Positions 1 through 10,807 are shown, counted from the stretch's first letter. The stretch is 51,609 nucleotides of DNA from Ruminococcus sp. (GCA_017960805.1 JAGCYM010000104.1:1-51609); one strand, 5' to 3'. Program-made: numbers and translations. The notes: generated from the sequence alone by a model not told the origin.

Positions 1-1
1 A

Positions 2-103
2 AATCTTGATGGTAATGGAACATTTCAGGGAGCGGTTATCGCTCTGATGTGTCTTCTGACTTTTGAAAGCCAACCGGACAGAGAATATATCCGTATTATA
101 TAA
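2..103 (+). CDS. 3' end of an unidentified gene (partial)
   Basis: An open frame enters from the left edge and encodes the last 33 residues of a protein, ending at TAA 101-103, four bases before a strong terminator. The fragment contains a D-G-N-G stretch followed by a hydrophobic helix, which faintly recalls half of an EF-hand or dockerin repeat. It is far too short to assign. The frame is supported mainly by its position against the terminator. Confidence 0.5.
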   Translation, partial: NLDGNGTFQGAVIALMCLLTFESQPDREYIRII

Positions 104-107
104 GAAT

Positions 108-141
108 CCCGCCGTTCACATTGAACGGCGGGAAATTTTTT
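108..141 (+). terminator. Intrinsic terminator
   Basis: A perfect 11-bp stem (108-118 with 122-132), GC-rich with a three-base loop, is followed by AAATTTTTT. It ends the gene entering from the left edge and separates it from the minus-strand block. Confidence 0.88.
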
Positions 142-183
142 AGTCACGTGATGATGAGAAAAGAATAAGTAACTATTATCTTG

Positions 184-891
184 TCATGTTTCAGATATTA
201 ACTTAATAATTGCATTCGCAAATTCTGCTGCGACACTGCTCTGGAAAACACTGAAGTTGAATTCATCGCCGGCGGTTTCATCTGCAGAATCTGATATTGC
301 TCTTAAAATGACGAACGGTACTTTGTTGAGAAAACATACTTGTGCAACAGCCGCTCCTTCCATTTCACAGCAAAGGCCTCCGAATTCAGAGCAGATACGT
401 TCTTTTGCTGCTTTATCTGAAATGAATTGGTCACCGCTGCAAATACGACCAGAAAGCACTCGTACATCAGGAAGGGTTTCTGAGAGAATTCTGCAGGCAG
501 AATTAACAAGTTCTTTTTCTGCTGGAAATGCTATAATACCTGTAAATGGTATCTCGCCTTTTTTGAATCCTATCGGCGAAACATCATAGTCATGCTGAAC
601 TGCTTCAGACGAAACTATAATATCACCTATATTCAGGCCTTTTAACAGCGATCCGGCAAAACCGGTATTAATTATTCTGTTTGCATTATAGAGACTAATA
701 AGAAGTTGTGCACATATTCCGGCATTGACTTTTCCCATACCGCATTTTACTATTACAACTTGTCTGCCTTCGAGATTACCGATGTGGAATACCATATCTG
801 CAACCGTTTCTGTCGAAGAGATGTCAGCTTCTTTAATAAGTCTTTCGACTTCCTCGTCCATTGCGCCAATAATTCCAATAGTATTATTCAT
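184..891 (-). CDS. mtnN: 5'-methylthioadenosine/S-adenosylhomocysteine nucleosidase
   Basis: This 235-residue enzyme hydrolyses the glycosidic bond of MTA and SAH, releasing adenine and methylthioribose or S-ribosylhomocysteine, in the cytosol (methyl-cycle recycling, AI-2 precursor). The start G-I-I-G-A-M-D-E-E (catalytic acid Glu14), the ribose-binding E-M-E-G at 176-179 and R-A-I-S-D with catalytic Asp201 are all visible, and the length matches the family. AGGAGAAG precedes the ATG. It stands alone, in the same direction as the cell-wall genes at 1-5.4 kb, and no partner such as luxS is seen nearby. Identification is secure. Confidence 0.95.
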   Translation of the reverse strand: MNNTIGIIGAMDEEVERLIKEADISSTETVADMVFHIGNLEGRQVVIVKCGMGKVNAGICAQLLISLYNANRIINTGFAGSLLKGLNIGDIIVSSEAVQHDYDVSPIGFKKGEIPFTGIIAFPAEKELVNSACRILSETLPDVRVLSGRICSGDQFISDKAAKERICSEFGGLCCEMEGAAVAQVCFLNKVPFVILRAISDSADETAGDEFNFSVFQSSVAAEFANAIIKLISET

Positions 892-986
892 GACTTCTCC
901 TTTTTATTTTTTTTGACATTTCTTATTTAAGATTTTGTTGAATGAAGCGAATTTGTATTAATATGTAGTTTTTTCTGAGGTTAAGA

Positions 987-3098
987 TTAATTTTCTTTCT
1001 TCCTTGCTATAAAAGCAGTACCACATGCGAGTGAGATAACTGTCAGAAGAAGAGCTGTTCCACTATCGCCTGTATTGGGGTTATTAGTGCTTTTGGCTGC
1101 TGTTGATGAGGCTGTTGAAGTTTTGCTTGTAGTGGTCGTAGATGTCGTGTTTGTAGAAGTTGTAGTTGCAGTTTCTTCTTTGTAGCTCAGCCCGTAACCC
1201 AGACTGTATAGCACTTCATTTGTATACTTAGCATTTTCATCAATCGCATATATGTCAACGGGAAGCTTTCCTGTGGGTGAATTGCCGCCTAATGCGGTTA
1301 TCAGTGCTGCTGGGTAATTTTCACCGTATGCAGTGTTTTCCTGTCCCTCTACGGGAAGATCGTTCATTCCGTTAGCGCAGTATGCTGCAAGTATAGCATC
1401 AGCTTCCGGGAAGCGCGCGGTATCATAGGGGATATTTGCACTGATCAGTACGACCTTTTTATCATTTTCATGAGCAAGGGATATAAGATCGTCGGCAAAT
1501 TTCGCCTGCCAGCCTCTGTTTTCGTTTGTTTTATCGAGATTATCTGTACTGTACATCTCAAAAGCAAGGATCACAATGTCACTGTTCTTAATATTTTCCT
1601 CAAATTCGGATGCATTGTGGTATCTGTGCCAAATGCAGTCTGCAGTTACGCCGTCTGCAACGATGCCCTCGCTTTTTAGTCTGTTAAGTGCAAACGCCAT
1701 AGTGTTCTCAACATTTGAATAAGGATAGAAATATGCGATCTTTCCGTTGTTCCCAAGATCGAGAGGCAGGAGATCATTGTCGTTCTTGATGAGTGTAATG
1801 GCTTTTTCAGCTATCTGTAAAGCCTTCTCCCTGTGCTCAGAAGATCCGACTGTTTTTAGTGCTTCTTCTGCGTTCGGATCAGTGTAGTCAAGTATTCCTC
1901 TTTTTTCTTTCATTGAGAGTATCCTCGTCACTGATTTGTTGATAGTTTCTTCAGAGATATTTCCATCATTGACTTCCTTTTCGATATTTTCAATATATAT
2001 TTCCATTTTGGAAATATCTTCACTGCATTGGATAGTCATCGGTTCAAGAAGAATATCTACATCGGCATTCATTGCAAGCACTGCGGCATCAACGAGGTCA
2101 AAATTCTTCTGGATAGCATCCATCAGCATTGAATCAGTTGTAACAACACCATCAAATTCGAGGTCGTTTCTGAGGATATCTGTGATTATCGTCTTTGAAA
2201 GTGTGGCAGGAATGTTTACGTTTTCGCCATTCAAGGTTGAGATATATGTTTCTGTCTCTATCTGCGGAAACTGTATATGAGCTGTCATTATCATATCAGT
2301 ACTATTGAGTACTTCCTCATTATACGGCTTCAGCTCAAGATTTTTTATCTCATCATAGCTTTTGTCAATTAGTGGCAGTCCTGTATGACTGTCAGTACCT
2401 GTATCGCCATGCCCTGGGAAGTGCTTGCATGTCGTGATGATACCTTCGTTTTGCAGTCCCTTTATATATTCAATACCCATTTTGCCCACTATATCAGGAT
2501 CAGATGAGAATGAGCGGATGTTGATGACCGGGTTGGAAGGATTATTATTTACGTCAAATACAGGTGCAAGATTGGTATTTATGCCGACAGAACTTAATTC
2601 ACTGCCAATGATCCTGGCATTTTCAAATGCGAGTGAGGGATCATTTGTTGCTCCAAGAGCCATATTTCCACAGGTCGGAGTACCTGTTCCGAGACGGTAT
2701 ATAATTCCGCCTTCCTGATCGGCGCTAATCATCATAGGTATTCCGCATTCGCTGTCAAGAGCCGCCTGCTGTATCTCGGATGTGAGAGCAATGCTCTGTT
2801 CTGTTGTCTGTATATTATCAGCAAACAGGCAAACTCCCGAGAAGTTATGGCCTTTGATAAACTGCTTCAGTTCCCCATTGAGGGTGGTAACGCTTACAGC
2901 CTCTCCATTGTCGTCAGACCACGGGCGTAGTGTTATCATAATCATCTGTTCAATCTTCTGTTTGGTTGACATCTGAGATAGAAGCTGTTCTACGTTTTTG
3001 TCACTGCTGTTATCGATTGCGGAAGCATTCAGTCCCATAGCTGAAAACTCAATTGCAGCTGCGCTCATAATTGCGAATAATTTTTTGGCTTTCCTCAT
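987..3098 (-). CDS. Sortase-anchored GH3 beta-N-acetylhexosaminidase (NagZ-like)
   Basis: Predicted secreted glycoside hydrolase family 3 enzyme of 703 residues. A start at 3098 is preferred over an upstream in-frame start at 3161 because it has AAGGAG in front and begins a clear signal peptide ending A-S-A. The NagZ signature K-H-F-P-G-H-G (225-231) is followed by the D-S-H dyad (Asp236, His238), and the nucleophile Asp lies in T-T-D-S-M (Asp322), which points to N-acetyl-glucosaminide or muropeptide hydrolysis rather than a plain beta-glucosidase. A GH3 C-terminal domain follows, then a Thr/Ser-rich linker and a wall-sorting signal, N-P-N-T-G-D, with a hydrophobic segment and basic tail. 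The sorting motif starts with Asn-Pro rather than Leu-Pro. It lies 59 bp after the LPQTG gene and may be co-transcribed with it. Confidence 0.88.
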   Translation of the reverse strand: MRKAKKLFAIMSAAAIEFSAMGLNASAIDNSSDKNVEQLLSQMSTKQKIEQMIMITLRPWSDDNGEAVSVTTLNGELKQFIKGHNFSGVCLFADNIQTTEQSIALTSEIQQAALDSECGIPMMISADQEGGIIYRLGTGTPTCGNMALGATNDPSLAFENARIIGSELSSVGINTNLAPVFDVNNNPSNPVINIRSFSSDPDIVGKMGIEYIKGLQNEGIITTCKHFPGHGDTGTDSHTGLPLIDKSYDEIKNLELKPYNEEVLNSTDMIMTAHIQFPQIETETYISTLNGENVNIPATLSKTIITDILRNDLEFDGVVTTDSMLMDAIQKNFDLVDAAVLAMNADVDILLEPMTIQCSEDISKMEIYIENIEKEVNDGNISEETINKSVTRILSMKEKRGILDYTDPNAEEALKTVGSSEHREKALQIAEKAITLIKNDNDLLPLDLGNNGKIAYFYPYSNVENTMAFALNRLKSEGIVADGVTADCIWHRYHNASEFEENIKNSDIVILAFEMYSTDNLDKTNENRGWQAKFADDLISLAHENDKKVVLISANIPYDTARFPEADAILAAYCANGMNDLPVEGQENTAYGENYPAALITALGGNSPTGKLPVDIYAIDENAKYTNEVLYSLGYGLSYKEETATTTSTNTTSTTTTSKTSTASSTAAKSTNNPNTGDSGTALLLTVISLACGTAFIARKKEN

Positions 3099-3157
3099 AA
3101 TTTTTCTCCTTTTAGTGTGCGAGAGGCCGCTGAATGAGCAGCGCTCCCGGCGTATTA

Positions 3158-5386
3158 TCATTCTGCGTTTTCTTTTCCGCTTCTTCTGACAAGTGCAAGT
3201 CCGCCGAGTGTCATTAGAGCGGCAAGACCAGCAACAGCCTTATTAATGTCTGACATACCTGTCTGGGGAAGATCAACTTTTTCGCCGGTGGAATCTGTAC
3301 CGATACCTGTATCGGGATCAACAGAATATGTATCAACAGTGTTGCCGTTTTCATCACTCAAGGTGATGTCATACTGTTCGTCGGACCATCCTGTTATCTT
3401 TCCGTTTGCGGACACGCTATTCTTATCCTGGTAATAATTTACTGACCATTTAACAAGGGCATTTTCTGATATCTTATGCTCGCTTACATCAACTGGTTTA
3501 AATACAGCAACAAGGTCAAGAGGTTCACTTACATCAATTGAAATGGTATTGCTTTCGGAATAAGTCTCGTTAATTGATGTATCTCTCCAGCAAACAAAGG
3601 CCCATTTATCATCAGGTTTAGCACTGAATAAAACAGTTTTTCCGGTGTGCACATTGTAAGCAACAGACTGCATTGGATGTTCAGCATCGAAAACAGGTGC
3701 GCTGCCGTCATCAGCTCCTGCTATCTGTCCCATGCCTTCAATGCCTGCTTTCAGTAATACTCGTTCTGCGAATACAGCAACAAGATCAAGCGGTGCTTCA
3801 GCGGTGAATTCTAATTTAGTATCAGTCGAAATGATCTCATTTGTTTCAGCATTTTTCCATCCGAGGAATTCATAACCTTCGTTAGCCTTGGCAATAAGTT
3901 TGACTGGTCTGCCTTTTACAATGTTGAAAGCAATCGACTGCATAGGGTAATCATCATCGAAGACAGGTTCGAGGCCGTTATCAGTTCCTTCTATCTGACC
4001 CCACCCTTCTATATTGGCTTTTATTACCACACGTTCATCCTTAATAGCTGAAAATGCGGTAAATGGTATTGCCTGATATGCGTAGCTAAGCTCTTCTTCG
4101 TCTGTCTCTTTCCATGTGATATTATAATCTATAGCAGTATCTTCATCACCTAAATAGGATTCCATTTTGTAGAGCTTTCCATTATCATGACTATAGCCAT
4201 AGCTTGGTTCAAGGACGTTTCTGCCTATATCATAGAATATTGTTAACCATGATGCCGCTCCGCTGGAACCTTCCTCAACGATAGAGTTTCGATTGGTAAG
4301 TTTGAAATGTACGCGCTCTCCCGCTGCGGCGATATGGTAATAGTTATCCTCATACTGAGTGTAGAGATCGAAGATGGTGCCATTGCCGTCTTCGTCGATC
4401 TTTCCGATAGCAAGCTCGTCTCTGCCGTCTCCGTTCAGGTCAGCAATAGCGAAGCCGCTGTTATCAAGGTTGATCGTATGGTCGAAATACCAGAGATAGC
4501 TAAGGTCATTCTGATCACCAAGAAGAACACCATATATAATATTGTTTTCCTCAGAATAATTACTGAAGCCATTTTCTACGCGCATTTTGACCTTGGTAAG
4601 GATAGGCGCATACACCTCTTCGGAGGTTAGTCCCGAAGGTGCCGTATCTTCTGCGCCAAACTCACCGAATGATATAAGATCAAGCGCAACTGACTGGTTA
4701 TTGTTCATGGCTCTACGGTAATCCATCTGGCTTATTGAAGACCATTCAGCTGCCAGACCTCTGTCTGCATCAGTTGTGAATGACTCGGCCTTGTAAAAAT
4801 CTCCCATATAGCTTAAATAAGCTGTATCGGCATTCAGCGAGCTCTCTCCGATATTCATAAAATAATAAGCGTTTTTAGCTTCGGCGAGCGTGCTGCTGAC
4901 AAGCAGTCTGCCATCATTTAGTATGTCTATGTAGTTAGCATTACCTCCGGAAGCAAGGTGGTATATCACGCCGTTACTATATGTGTAGATATCATACACC
5001 CTAACTTTACCGTTGTTATCTTTCGAGCCTGTAATAAGTTCACTTCTGCCGTCGTTGTTGATATCCTTGATACAGTAACCAGACATTGCAAGTCCGACAG
5101 TTTCGTAGTTATCATACCAAAGAGAGCTTAATGCTTCCGAATTATTATATAAGATGCCCTGCACGTTGGAGTTTTCGTTAAGATAATTCTCAAATCCTTC
5201 ACTAAGACGAGTGTATACACGGGTGAGGACAGGGGAGTATATAACCTCGGCTTCATCTTCTGAAAGTGCTGTTTCTGAATTGATTACATCATCTGCTAGT
5301 ACACTTCCAACTGAAACAGAGCATGTCGCAACAGTCAGTGCAAATGCGAATGCTGCTGCTCTCTTCCATGCATGGTGTTTTTCCAT
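3158..5386 (-). CDS. LPXTG-anchored surface protein with tandem repeats
   Basis: A 742-residue surface protein with a signal peptide (cut near A-D-D), a perfect AGGAGG site, and a C-terminal L-P-Q-T-G motif followed by a membrane segment and basic tail. The N-terminal half carries two copies of a module containing an integrin FG-GAP-like calcium loop (D-I-N-N-D-G-R-S-E-L and D-L-N-G-D-G-R-D-E-L). The middle has two copies of an InlB B-repeat-like module (I-E-G-x-G-Q-I, P-V-F-D, P-M-Q-S, then A-V-F). The final ~70 residues before the sorting signal form a small stalk. There are no catalytic motifs, so an adhesin or scaffold role is an inference. The downstream neighbour is the GH3 enzyme. Confidence 0.8.
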   Translation of the reverse strand: MEKHHAWKRAAAFAFALTVATCSVSVGSVLADDVINSETALSEDEAEVIYSPVLTRVYTRLSEGFENYLNENSNVQGILYNNSEALSSLWYDNYETVGLAMSGYCIKDINNDGRSELITGSKDNNGKVRVYDIYTYSNGVIYHLASGGNANYIDILNDGRLLVSSTLAEAKNAYYFMNIGESSLNADTAYLSYMGDFYKAESFTTDADRGLAAEWSSISQMDYRRAMNNNQSVALDLISFGEFGAEDTAPSGLTSEEVYAPILTKVKMRVENGFSNYSEENNIIYGVLLGDQNDLSYLWYFDHTINLDNSGFAIADLNGDGRDELAIGKIDEDGNGTIFDLYTQYEDNYYHIAAAGERVHFKLTNRNSIVEEGSSGAASWLTIFYDIGRNVLEPSYGYSHDNGKLYKMESYLGDEDTAIDYNITWKETDEEELSYAYQAIPFTAFSAIKDERVVIKANIEGWGQIEGTDNGLEPVFDDDYPMQSIAFNIVKGRPVKLIAKANEGYEFLGWKNAETNEIISTDTKLEFTAEAPLDLVAVFAERVLLKAGIEGMGQIAGADDGSAPVFDAEHPMQSVAYNVHTGKTVLFSAKPDDKWAFVCWRDTSINETYSESNTISIDVSEPLDLVAVFKPVDVSEHKISENALVKWSVNYYQDKNSVSANGKITGWSDEQYDITLSDENGNTVDTYSVDPDTGIGTDSTGEKVDLPQTGMSDINKAVAGLAALMTLGGLALVRRSGKENAE

Positions 5387-5476
5387 TTTTCAGACCTCCT
5401 AGATTATATTTTAGTGTTTCACGCTTGATACAGAAATCATGGTATCTTTTTTACTGATTTGTTTTAGTCATAGTTA

Positions 5477-6295
5477 TTATTCTTCACACAAATAATTAAG
5501 TATACGTTTCTTGAAGTCAGGCGCAGTATCGTAAATTGCGTGACCAAAGTCATTATACATATAAAGCTCAGTTCTTGAAGGATTCAAATGCTCTGATATT
5601 ATTCTTGACGGGACAGGACCTAGGACCTTGTCGTCATTCGAACCTATTACAAGCACGGGACATCTGATCTTTTCAAGTTCAGCAGTTATGTCAAGATTTT
5701 TCATCGATTCAGCCATAATAACAAAACGCTCAAGTTCCTTGTCGGATACTGATTTTGCCGCTTTTATAAAAAACTCCTTGAACTGCTCAAACACTTCTTC
5801 CGGATAAACAAGCTTGCCAAATGAAAGGTACAGTTCCTCACGTTTTCCAGCTTTTGCAAGTATGATCCAGTCAGAGAATATTCCAAACTGTTCTTCTGTT
5901 ACAATTGCAGTCGTTGAGGCAAGTATCAGCTTGCGGACAAGTTCAGGCTGATCGGCCGTGATATACATGGCGATTGCTCCGCCTTGAGAGGCGCCAAGTA
6001 TATATATGTCCCTAAGGCCTAAAGCATTTATCACTTCGGTTGTATCTCTTGCCATATCATGTACTGAATACTGCTTTGGTAACTCTTTTCTGCGGTCAAA
6101 CAGAAAAATAGTAAATTCATCGGTTAGAGGCATATAAGCTTCCTCGATTGCATCCGCTGAGGCAATAACACTCTGGATGCTCAGTCCGGGGATGATAAGT
6201 AATGTTTTTTTTCCGTGCCCGAATTTCAAATATTCCATAGAAAAAGAATTATTACTTATCGTTTTTATAATCATTTCAGACACTTTTTTCTCCAC
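5477..6295 (-). CDS. Alpha/beta hydrolase
   Basis: A cytosolic 272-residue alpha/beta-hydrolase fold protein. The oxyanion strand L-L-I-I-P-G, nucleophile elbow G-A-S-Q-G-G (Ser103), acid Asp221/222 (G-S-N-D-D) and catalytic His252 (D-F-G-H-A) form a complete triad. It starts 1 bp after the ABC ATPase gene stops, so it is almost certainly the third gene of the uptake operon. It might process the imported substrate (esterase, amidase or peptidase), but the substrate is unknown. No signal peptide is seen. Confidence 0.8.
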   Translation of the reverse strand: MEKKVSEMIIKTISNNSFSMEYLKFGHGKKTLLIIPGLSIQSVIASADAIEEAYMPLTDEFTIFLFDRRKELPKQYSVHDMARDTTEVINALGLRDIYILGASQGGAIAMYITADQPELVRKLILASTTAIVTEEQFGIFSDWIILAKAGKREELYLSFGKLVYPEEVFEQFKEFFIKAAKSVSDKELERFVIMAESMKNLDITAELEKIRCPVLVIGSNDDKVLGPVPSRIISEHLNPSRTELYMYNDFGHAIYDTAPDFKKRILNYLCEE

Positions 6296-6296
6296 C

Positions 6297-7394
6297 TTAT
6301 TTTTTTTGATTTTTTACAACGCATAACAACTTGTTTTTTTCGTTATCGAAGCTATGATCAACTTTGGAACAGCATTTTTTTATAATAGCTGCTGACAGCT
6401 CGTCTCCGTCTTTCACAAGGTCAAAGTTATCGCCTGAGTATGAGACCTCAAAGGAGATACTTTCATCGATCTCTGAGAACTCCGTTAGTATATTAATTGG
6501 GAACACTCCGTTCTTTTTTGAGATTCCTTGTGTTACTGATTCCTCAAATACAAGGAGAAGATTGTGTATAGCTTTTTCTGAAAGTGAATTGTTCCTTCCG
6601 AACTGCTCAAGCTGTGAAGAATATGCTATGAAGTCAAAATCAGGGCTTTCAATTACTTGTGGAAGCTGTTTTAGACGTTTAATGAATATTCGCGTCTTCT
6701 CCTTTTGGGGAGAACCGAATATTTCTTCCGGAGTTCCCTCCTCATAAATACCGCCATCATCCATATAAAATACTCGATTTGAAACGTCACGTGCAAATTT
6801 CATTTCATGAGTGACTATCATCATTGTCATGCCTTCTTTTGCGAGTGAGCGTATTACCTGCAATACTTCTCCTACCATAGTCGGATCAAGCGCGGAGGTA
6901 GGTTCATCGAAAAGTATCATCTCTGGCTTCATAGCAATAGCTCTTGCAATAGCAACACGCTGTTTCTGTCCGCCTGAAAGTTCATCCGGATAGCTCAATG
7001 CTTTTTCAGCAAGTCCAACTCGTTTAAGCAGAGCCGTTCCTTCATCATAGGCTTCATCCTTGCTGATGCCTAGCAGAGATACGGGGGCAGCTGTGATGTT
7101 GTCTATGACCGTTAGATTAGAAAACAGATTGAATGACTGAAATACCATCCCCATTTTCTGTCTGACTTTTTCCATTTTACACTTCGGGTCTGTAATAACC
7201 TTGCCATTGAAGGTAACTGTGCCTGAGGTTGGCTTTTCCAGTTGATTAAGGCAACGGAGGAGTGTGGATTTGCCTGTTCCTGATGGACCGATAATAGATA
7301 TGACATCGCCCTTGTTGATTTCAGCATTCACATCTTTGAGTGGAGTAACATTGGGATATTCCTTTCTAAGATGTTCTATCTTGACCATACTCAC
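6297..7394 (-). CDS. Polar amino-acid ABC transporter ATPase (GlnQ family) with an extra C-terminal domain
   Basis: Residues 1-243 are a standard GlnQ/HisP-type ATPase: Walker [10 protein letters not shown] near 36-44, Q-loop F-Q-S-F, signature L-S-G-G-Q (139-143), Walker B L-F-D-E-P-T, H-loop T-H-E. The family normally ends near 240-250 residues. Here about 120 more follow. That tail resembles an RsbW/HATPase_c_2 fold: it aligns with the RsbW-like protein encoded at 11203-11616 over the helix L-L-V-F-E-E-S-V and over A-A-I-I-K-K...K-L-L-C-V-V-K. The ATP-binding residues are altered (N-box Asn to Gln; the D-x-G position is lost), so it is probably a non-ATP-binding regulatory domain. The gene overlaps the permease gene by 4 bp (ATGA). 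Confidence 0.88.
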   Translation of the reverse strand: MSMVKIEHLRKEYPNVTPLKDVNAEINKGDVISIIGPSGTGKSTLLRCLNQLEKPTSGTVTFNGKVITDPKCKMEKVRQKMGMVFQSFNLFSNLTVIDNITAAPVSLLGISKDEAYDEGTALLKRVGLAEKALSYPDELSGGQKQRVAIARAIAMKPEMILFDEPTSALDPTMVGEVLQVIRSLAKEGMTMMIVTHEMKFARDVSNRVFYMDDGGIYEEGTPEEIFGSPQKEKTRIFIKRLKQLPQVIESPDFDFIAYSSQLEQFGRNNSLSEKAIHNLLLVFEESVTQGISKKNGVFPINILTEFSEIDESISFEVSYSGDNFDLVKDGDELSAAIIKKCCSKVDHSFDNEKNKLLCVVKNQKK

Positions 7395-10300
7395 TTTTCA
7401 TTACCTCCTTCCACAGTTTTCTTCACAGATCGCGGGTCTATTTTTCTCATTAATAGTTTCAGTATCAGTGATATGAACCATGCCAGAATGAAATAAATAA
7501 ATGCAGTGGCAATAAGCGGAAAGAATGCTTCATATGTTCGGCTGCGTATGATATCGCTCATTTTTGTAAGGTCCTGGATCGCGATATATCCGACAATTGA
7601 CGTGCTTTTCAGTAGTGAGATTATTTCTCCGCGATAGACAGGAAGCTGTCTGGTTGCCGCCTGGGGGAATATGAAACGGAAGAAAGCCTGATTCTCAGAA
7701 TAACCAAGGGCAAGCGCAGCTTCTCTCTGACCGTTGTCTACGCTGTTGATACCTGATTGAAGTGTTTCGGAAACATAGGCTGCGAAATTTAAAGAAAAGC
7801 CAATGATCGCTACCCATATCGCCGGAAGTCCGGATTTGCTGAAAACAACATAATACAGTATCATCAGCAGCACTACCATAGGAGTGCCCTGAAGCAGTTT
7901 AACATATATGTCAGCTATTCTGCCTGCAAGGATACTGTCCGTGCGCCGGAAAAGACATATCAGGAATGCAAGAACAGACCCCAGAATGACGCTCAGTACT
8001 GTGATAATGCATGTTGTTCCGATTCCTTTAAGTATCAGTTTATATCGATTTTCGCGTATGAAATTTTTTTCAAAGCTTGTCTTTATTGAACCGATCCATG
8101 TTTCTTTTTCAGTTCTCGCTGATGAATCATCGCTGCTTGCGACCATTACAGCGTTATAAGCGATATACACCGGATCTGAGAAATCAATGACTTCCATACG
8201 TTCAGGTGTTTTGTTCAGATTAGAGAATATGCAGTCGATATCACCCGATTCAGCGGCTGTAACTATACCGACAAAGTCATATGTGCGGATCTCGACCTCG
8301 GCATTGAGATAGAGTGCGAACCGCTTTATAAGCTCAATATCATAGCCTGCAAGCTCATTATTTGCATAGAAACTGAAAGGTTCTACCAATCCTGTTGTTC
8401 CGACTGTTAATTTAATACTTGGCGAATCAGGTTCAGGAATATCTGGCATAGTGTAATTGCGTTCAAGTACCCAGCGATTGTATGCGTCGTCTGATGTACC
8501 ATCTTCTTTTATTTCAGCAAGAAAATCATTCAGTTTTTTCTGCAAGTCTGGGACAGATGCTTTTCGGGATATGCCGACTGCTATCTCAGAAGGTTCACCG
8601 AGGTTTTCAGGCAGCAGTTCCACACCATTTAAGCCATTCTCTATCGCAGTCTCCATCTGACTTCTTTCATATACAAATCCGTCTGTCTGTCCCTGCCGTA
8701 CGGATTCATAACCAGTGACATGGTCGCTGAACATCAGTACCTCCGCTTCTGGAAGAAGCTCCTCAACGGCGAACATTCCATATGTTCCGTTAACAACTCC
8801 AACTGTATATTCTTTATTATTGAGCTGCTGTGGAGAGGTGATATATTGCTGTGTATATGAAGTATTCTTCGTGATATCTGCATTTCTTGCAACAAGCACC
8901 ATTCCGCCGTTATAAAAGGAATCAGAGAAGTTGATAGTTTGTTTACGTTCTTCAGTAACTGAAAGACTTCCTGCAAGGATATCATATTTTCCCGAACTAA
9001 GACCTGTAAGAGAAGAAGACACATTAGCCTGCTCAAATTCGATGTCATATCCGTATTCATCACCGAATTCAAGTGCCATTTCTACAGCTAAACCACAGAG
9101 CCCTTTATCAGATGTATAATAAGAAAATGGAGTATTATCCGGAAGAACAACGACTTGTAGAGTGCCGTTTTTCCCTGAAAGCTGATATTCATCTAGATTC
9201 TTTAATGAATCATCGCTGCCGAGCCACTTGTCAAGAAGAGCGTCATAAATACCGTCTGTTTTAATTCCATTAAGATATTCATTGAACTCTTCCAACATTT
9301 TTGCGGTATTACTGTTTTTGCTGAAGCCAAAACAGTAATCTTCTTTTAAGAGTGGTTCATGTATATAGTCAACATCGATTTTTTCATTATGAACCATTCT
9401 GGCAACAGGTTCGTCCTCAACGAATGCGTCTATCTTATTATTTTCAAGTGCAGTTATCAGGTCACTCGTACTGTCGTAGTAGTAATATTTGGAATCAGGA
9501 AAATTATCAAGTGTAACAGCTTCAAAACTGGAGCCTGTTTTTATTCCGAAGCGTTTTCCATTAAAATCTGAAGCAACTGTATCCTTTAAATCTGTTTTTC
9601 TTTCTGCATCTTCTTCCTTTCGAACAACAGCCACGGCATCTGCTGTATAGTAAACATCAGAGAAATTAACACTCTCTGCGCGTTCCTCTGTTATCATTAT
9701 AGTACCTGAGGCAATATCGTACATCCCTGATGTGATACCAGGGATAAGTGAAGAGAATTCAGCATTGTCGATCCTGAGATCATAGCCGTATTCACGGCAG
9801 AATCGGGTAATGATATCCACCTCTATCCCGGCATTTTCCCCGTTAGCAATATATGAAAAAGGCTGCATGGTAGATGCTGTAATATAGCGAATAACTCCAT
9901 TTTCACCTGATAGGCCCGAAAAATCAACTTGTTTTACGCTTTCATCATCCCCGAACCACTTAGAAACTATATCGTCATATGTACCTTCATTATGAAGCTT
10001 ATTCAGAAATTCTTTCATCTGATCACGAAGATATTCCTTGTTGTCTGATTTCTGGAAAGCAAATCCGTAAGGTATTTCCATAAACACTTCATTGAGACAG
10101 GTCAGTGAGCTGTCATTTTTCATGAATTCCTCAGCGCTGGAACGAGGACAGGTGAATGCATCAATTATTCCAGAACTTAGAGCAACAGCCATATCAGGCT
10201 GATTATTAAACTGAAGTATCTCTGCATCCGGGAAACGTTCCTGTATCATTACTTCATACAGACCGCCTGTTATCGCACCTATCTTCTTATCTTCGGCATA

Positions 10301-10462
10301 ATAGGAAAAAGGTCTGTCCTCAACCTGTAAAATTGATTCTTTCGTGTGGTTGGTATCGGATGTCCTGCCATTTTTTCTATATATGAGATAGAGGAATGAG
10401 GATGATAAAAAAACAATAAGAAATGCGATTATAACATAGTCTGCTTTTTTTAGTCTTTTCAC
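7391..10462 (-). CDS. Giant fused amino-acid-binding protein and ABC permease
   Basis: A 1023-residue single-chain transporter subunit. Residues 8-28 form a membrane anchor without an evident cleavage site. Then come repeated SBP_bac_3 (solute-binding) units: a half unit (~45-178, only lobe II plus the C-terminal K-W-F-G end), two complete units (~185-418 and ~430-668), and another half unit (~682-785, only lobe I). A HisM/GlnP-type permease occupies ~808-1010, with the EAA loop ([11 protein letters not shown]). Lobe I markers such as T-E-E-R and N-F-S-D recur in each unit. GTG start with GGAGGGAAGG. It pairs with the ATPase downstream to import polar amino acids or related solutes, exact ligand unknown. 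The half units at both ends are odd and may complement each other. Confidence 0.85.
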   Translation of the reverse strand: MKRLKKADYVIIAFLIVFLSSSFLYLIYRKNGRTSDTNHTKESILQVEDRPFSYYAEDKKIGAITGGLYEVMIQERFPDAEILQFNNQPDMAVALSSGIIDAFTCPRSSAEEFMKNDSSLTCLNEVFMEIPYGFAFQKSDNKEYLRDQMKEFLNKLHNEGTYDDIVSKWFGDDESVKQVDFSGLSGENGVIRYITASTMQPFSYIANGENAGIEVDIITRFCREYGYDLRIDNAEFSSLIPGITSGMYDIASGTIMITEERAESVNFSDVYYTADAVAVVRKEEDAERKTDLKDTVASDFNGKRFGIKTGSSFEAVTLDNFPDSKYYYYDSTSDLITALENNKIDAFVEDEPVARMVHNEKIDVDYIHEPLLKEDYCFGFSKNSNTAKMLEEFNEYLNGIKTDGIYDALLDKWLGSDDSLKNLDEYQLSGKNGTLQVVVLPDNTPFSYYTSDKGLCGLAVEMALEFGDEYGYDIEFEQANVSSSLTGLSSGKYDILAGSLSVTEERKQTINFSDSFYNGGMVLVARNADITKNTSYTQQYITSPQQLNNKEYTVGVVNGTYGMFAVEELLPEAEVLMFSDHVTGYESVRQGQTDGFVYERSQMETAIENGLNGVELLPENLGEPSEIAVGISRKASVPDLQKKLNDFLAEIKEDGTSDDAYNRWVLERNYTMPDIPEPDSPSIKLTVGTTGLVEPFSFYANNELAGYDIELIKRFALYLNAEVEIRTYDFVGIVTAAESGDIDCIFSNLNKTPERMEVIDFSDPVYIAYNAVMVASSDDSSARTEKETWIGSIKTSFEKNFIRENRYKLILKGIGTTCIITVLSVILGSVLAFLICLFRRTDSILAGRIADIYVKLLQGTPMVVLLMILYYVVFSKSGLPAIWVAIIGFSLNFAAYVSETLQSGINSVDNGQREAALALGYSENQAFFRFIFPQAATRQLPVYRGEIISLLKSTSIVGYIAIQDLTKMSDIIRSRTYEAFFPLIATAFIYFILAWFISLILKLLMRKIDPRSVKKTVEGGNEK

Positions 10463-10807
10463 AGCCTTCCCTCCTTTTTTGATTAATGGATTACTTCTTA
10501 AATATAATATATCTGTATATAATTATAATATATCATATATATTATTTTAGATTGTGAATAAACAATTAATAATTGAGATGAATTATTAACAAATATTAGG
10601 TGCTGATATAGTGCATTTTAACAAAATTTTTGATTCGATTTTTGACTTTTGTGCATCTTGTTCGAATGATAGCTGGAAACTAAAATAACAAACTGATAAA
10701 GAAAAAGGCTATTTTCTGATGTTCTAACAATTGTTGCATCATTTTTTTAATAAGAAAAGTCAGGAGATAGCGACTCATTGAACGATGTGCACATTACACA
10801 GTTTTGT
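10463..10807. other. AT-rich divergent intergenic region
   Basis: About 350 bases between two divergent operons. It is very AT-rich near 10500-10560, with several overlapping TATAAT-like strings usable by the minus-strand transporter operon, but no convincing -35 was found for that direction. No ORF, hairpin or known RNA motif is recognised here. Confidence 0.5.

Noticed and set aside
3099-3161. Upstream start for the GH3 enzyme
   Set aside because: It would place 21 extra residues before a proper signal peptide; the ATG at 3098 has AAGGAG and starts the signal peptide.
5395-5420. Minus-strand TATAAT ahead of the LPQTG gene
   Set aside because: Transcription from it would begin inside the ribosome binding site, and no -35 is present; probably AT-rich chance.
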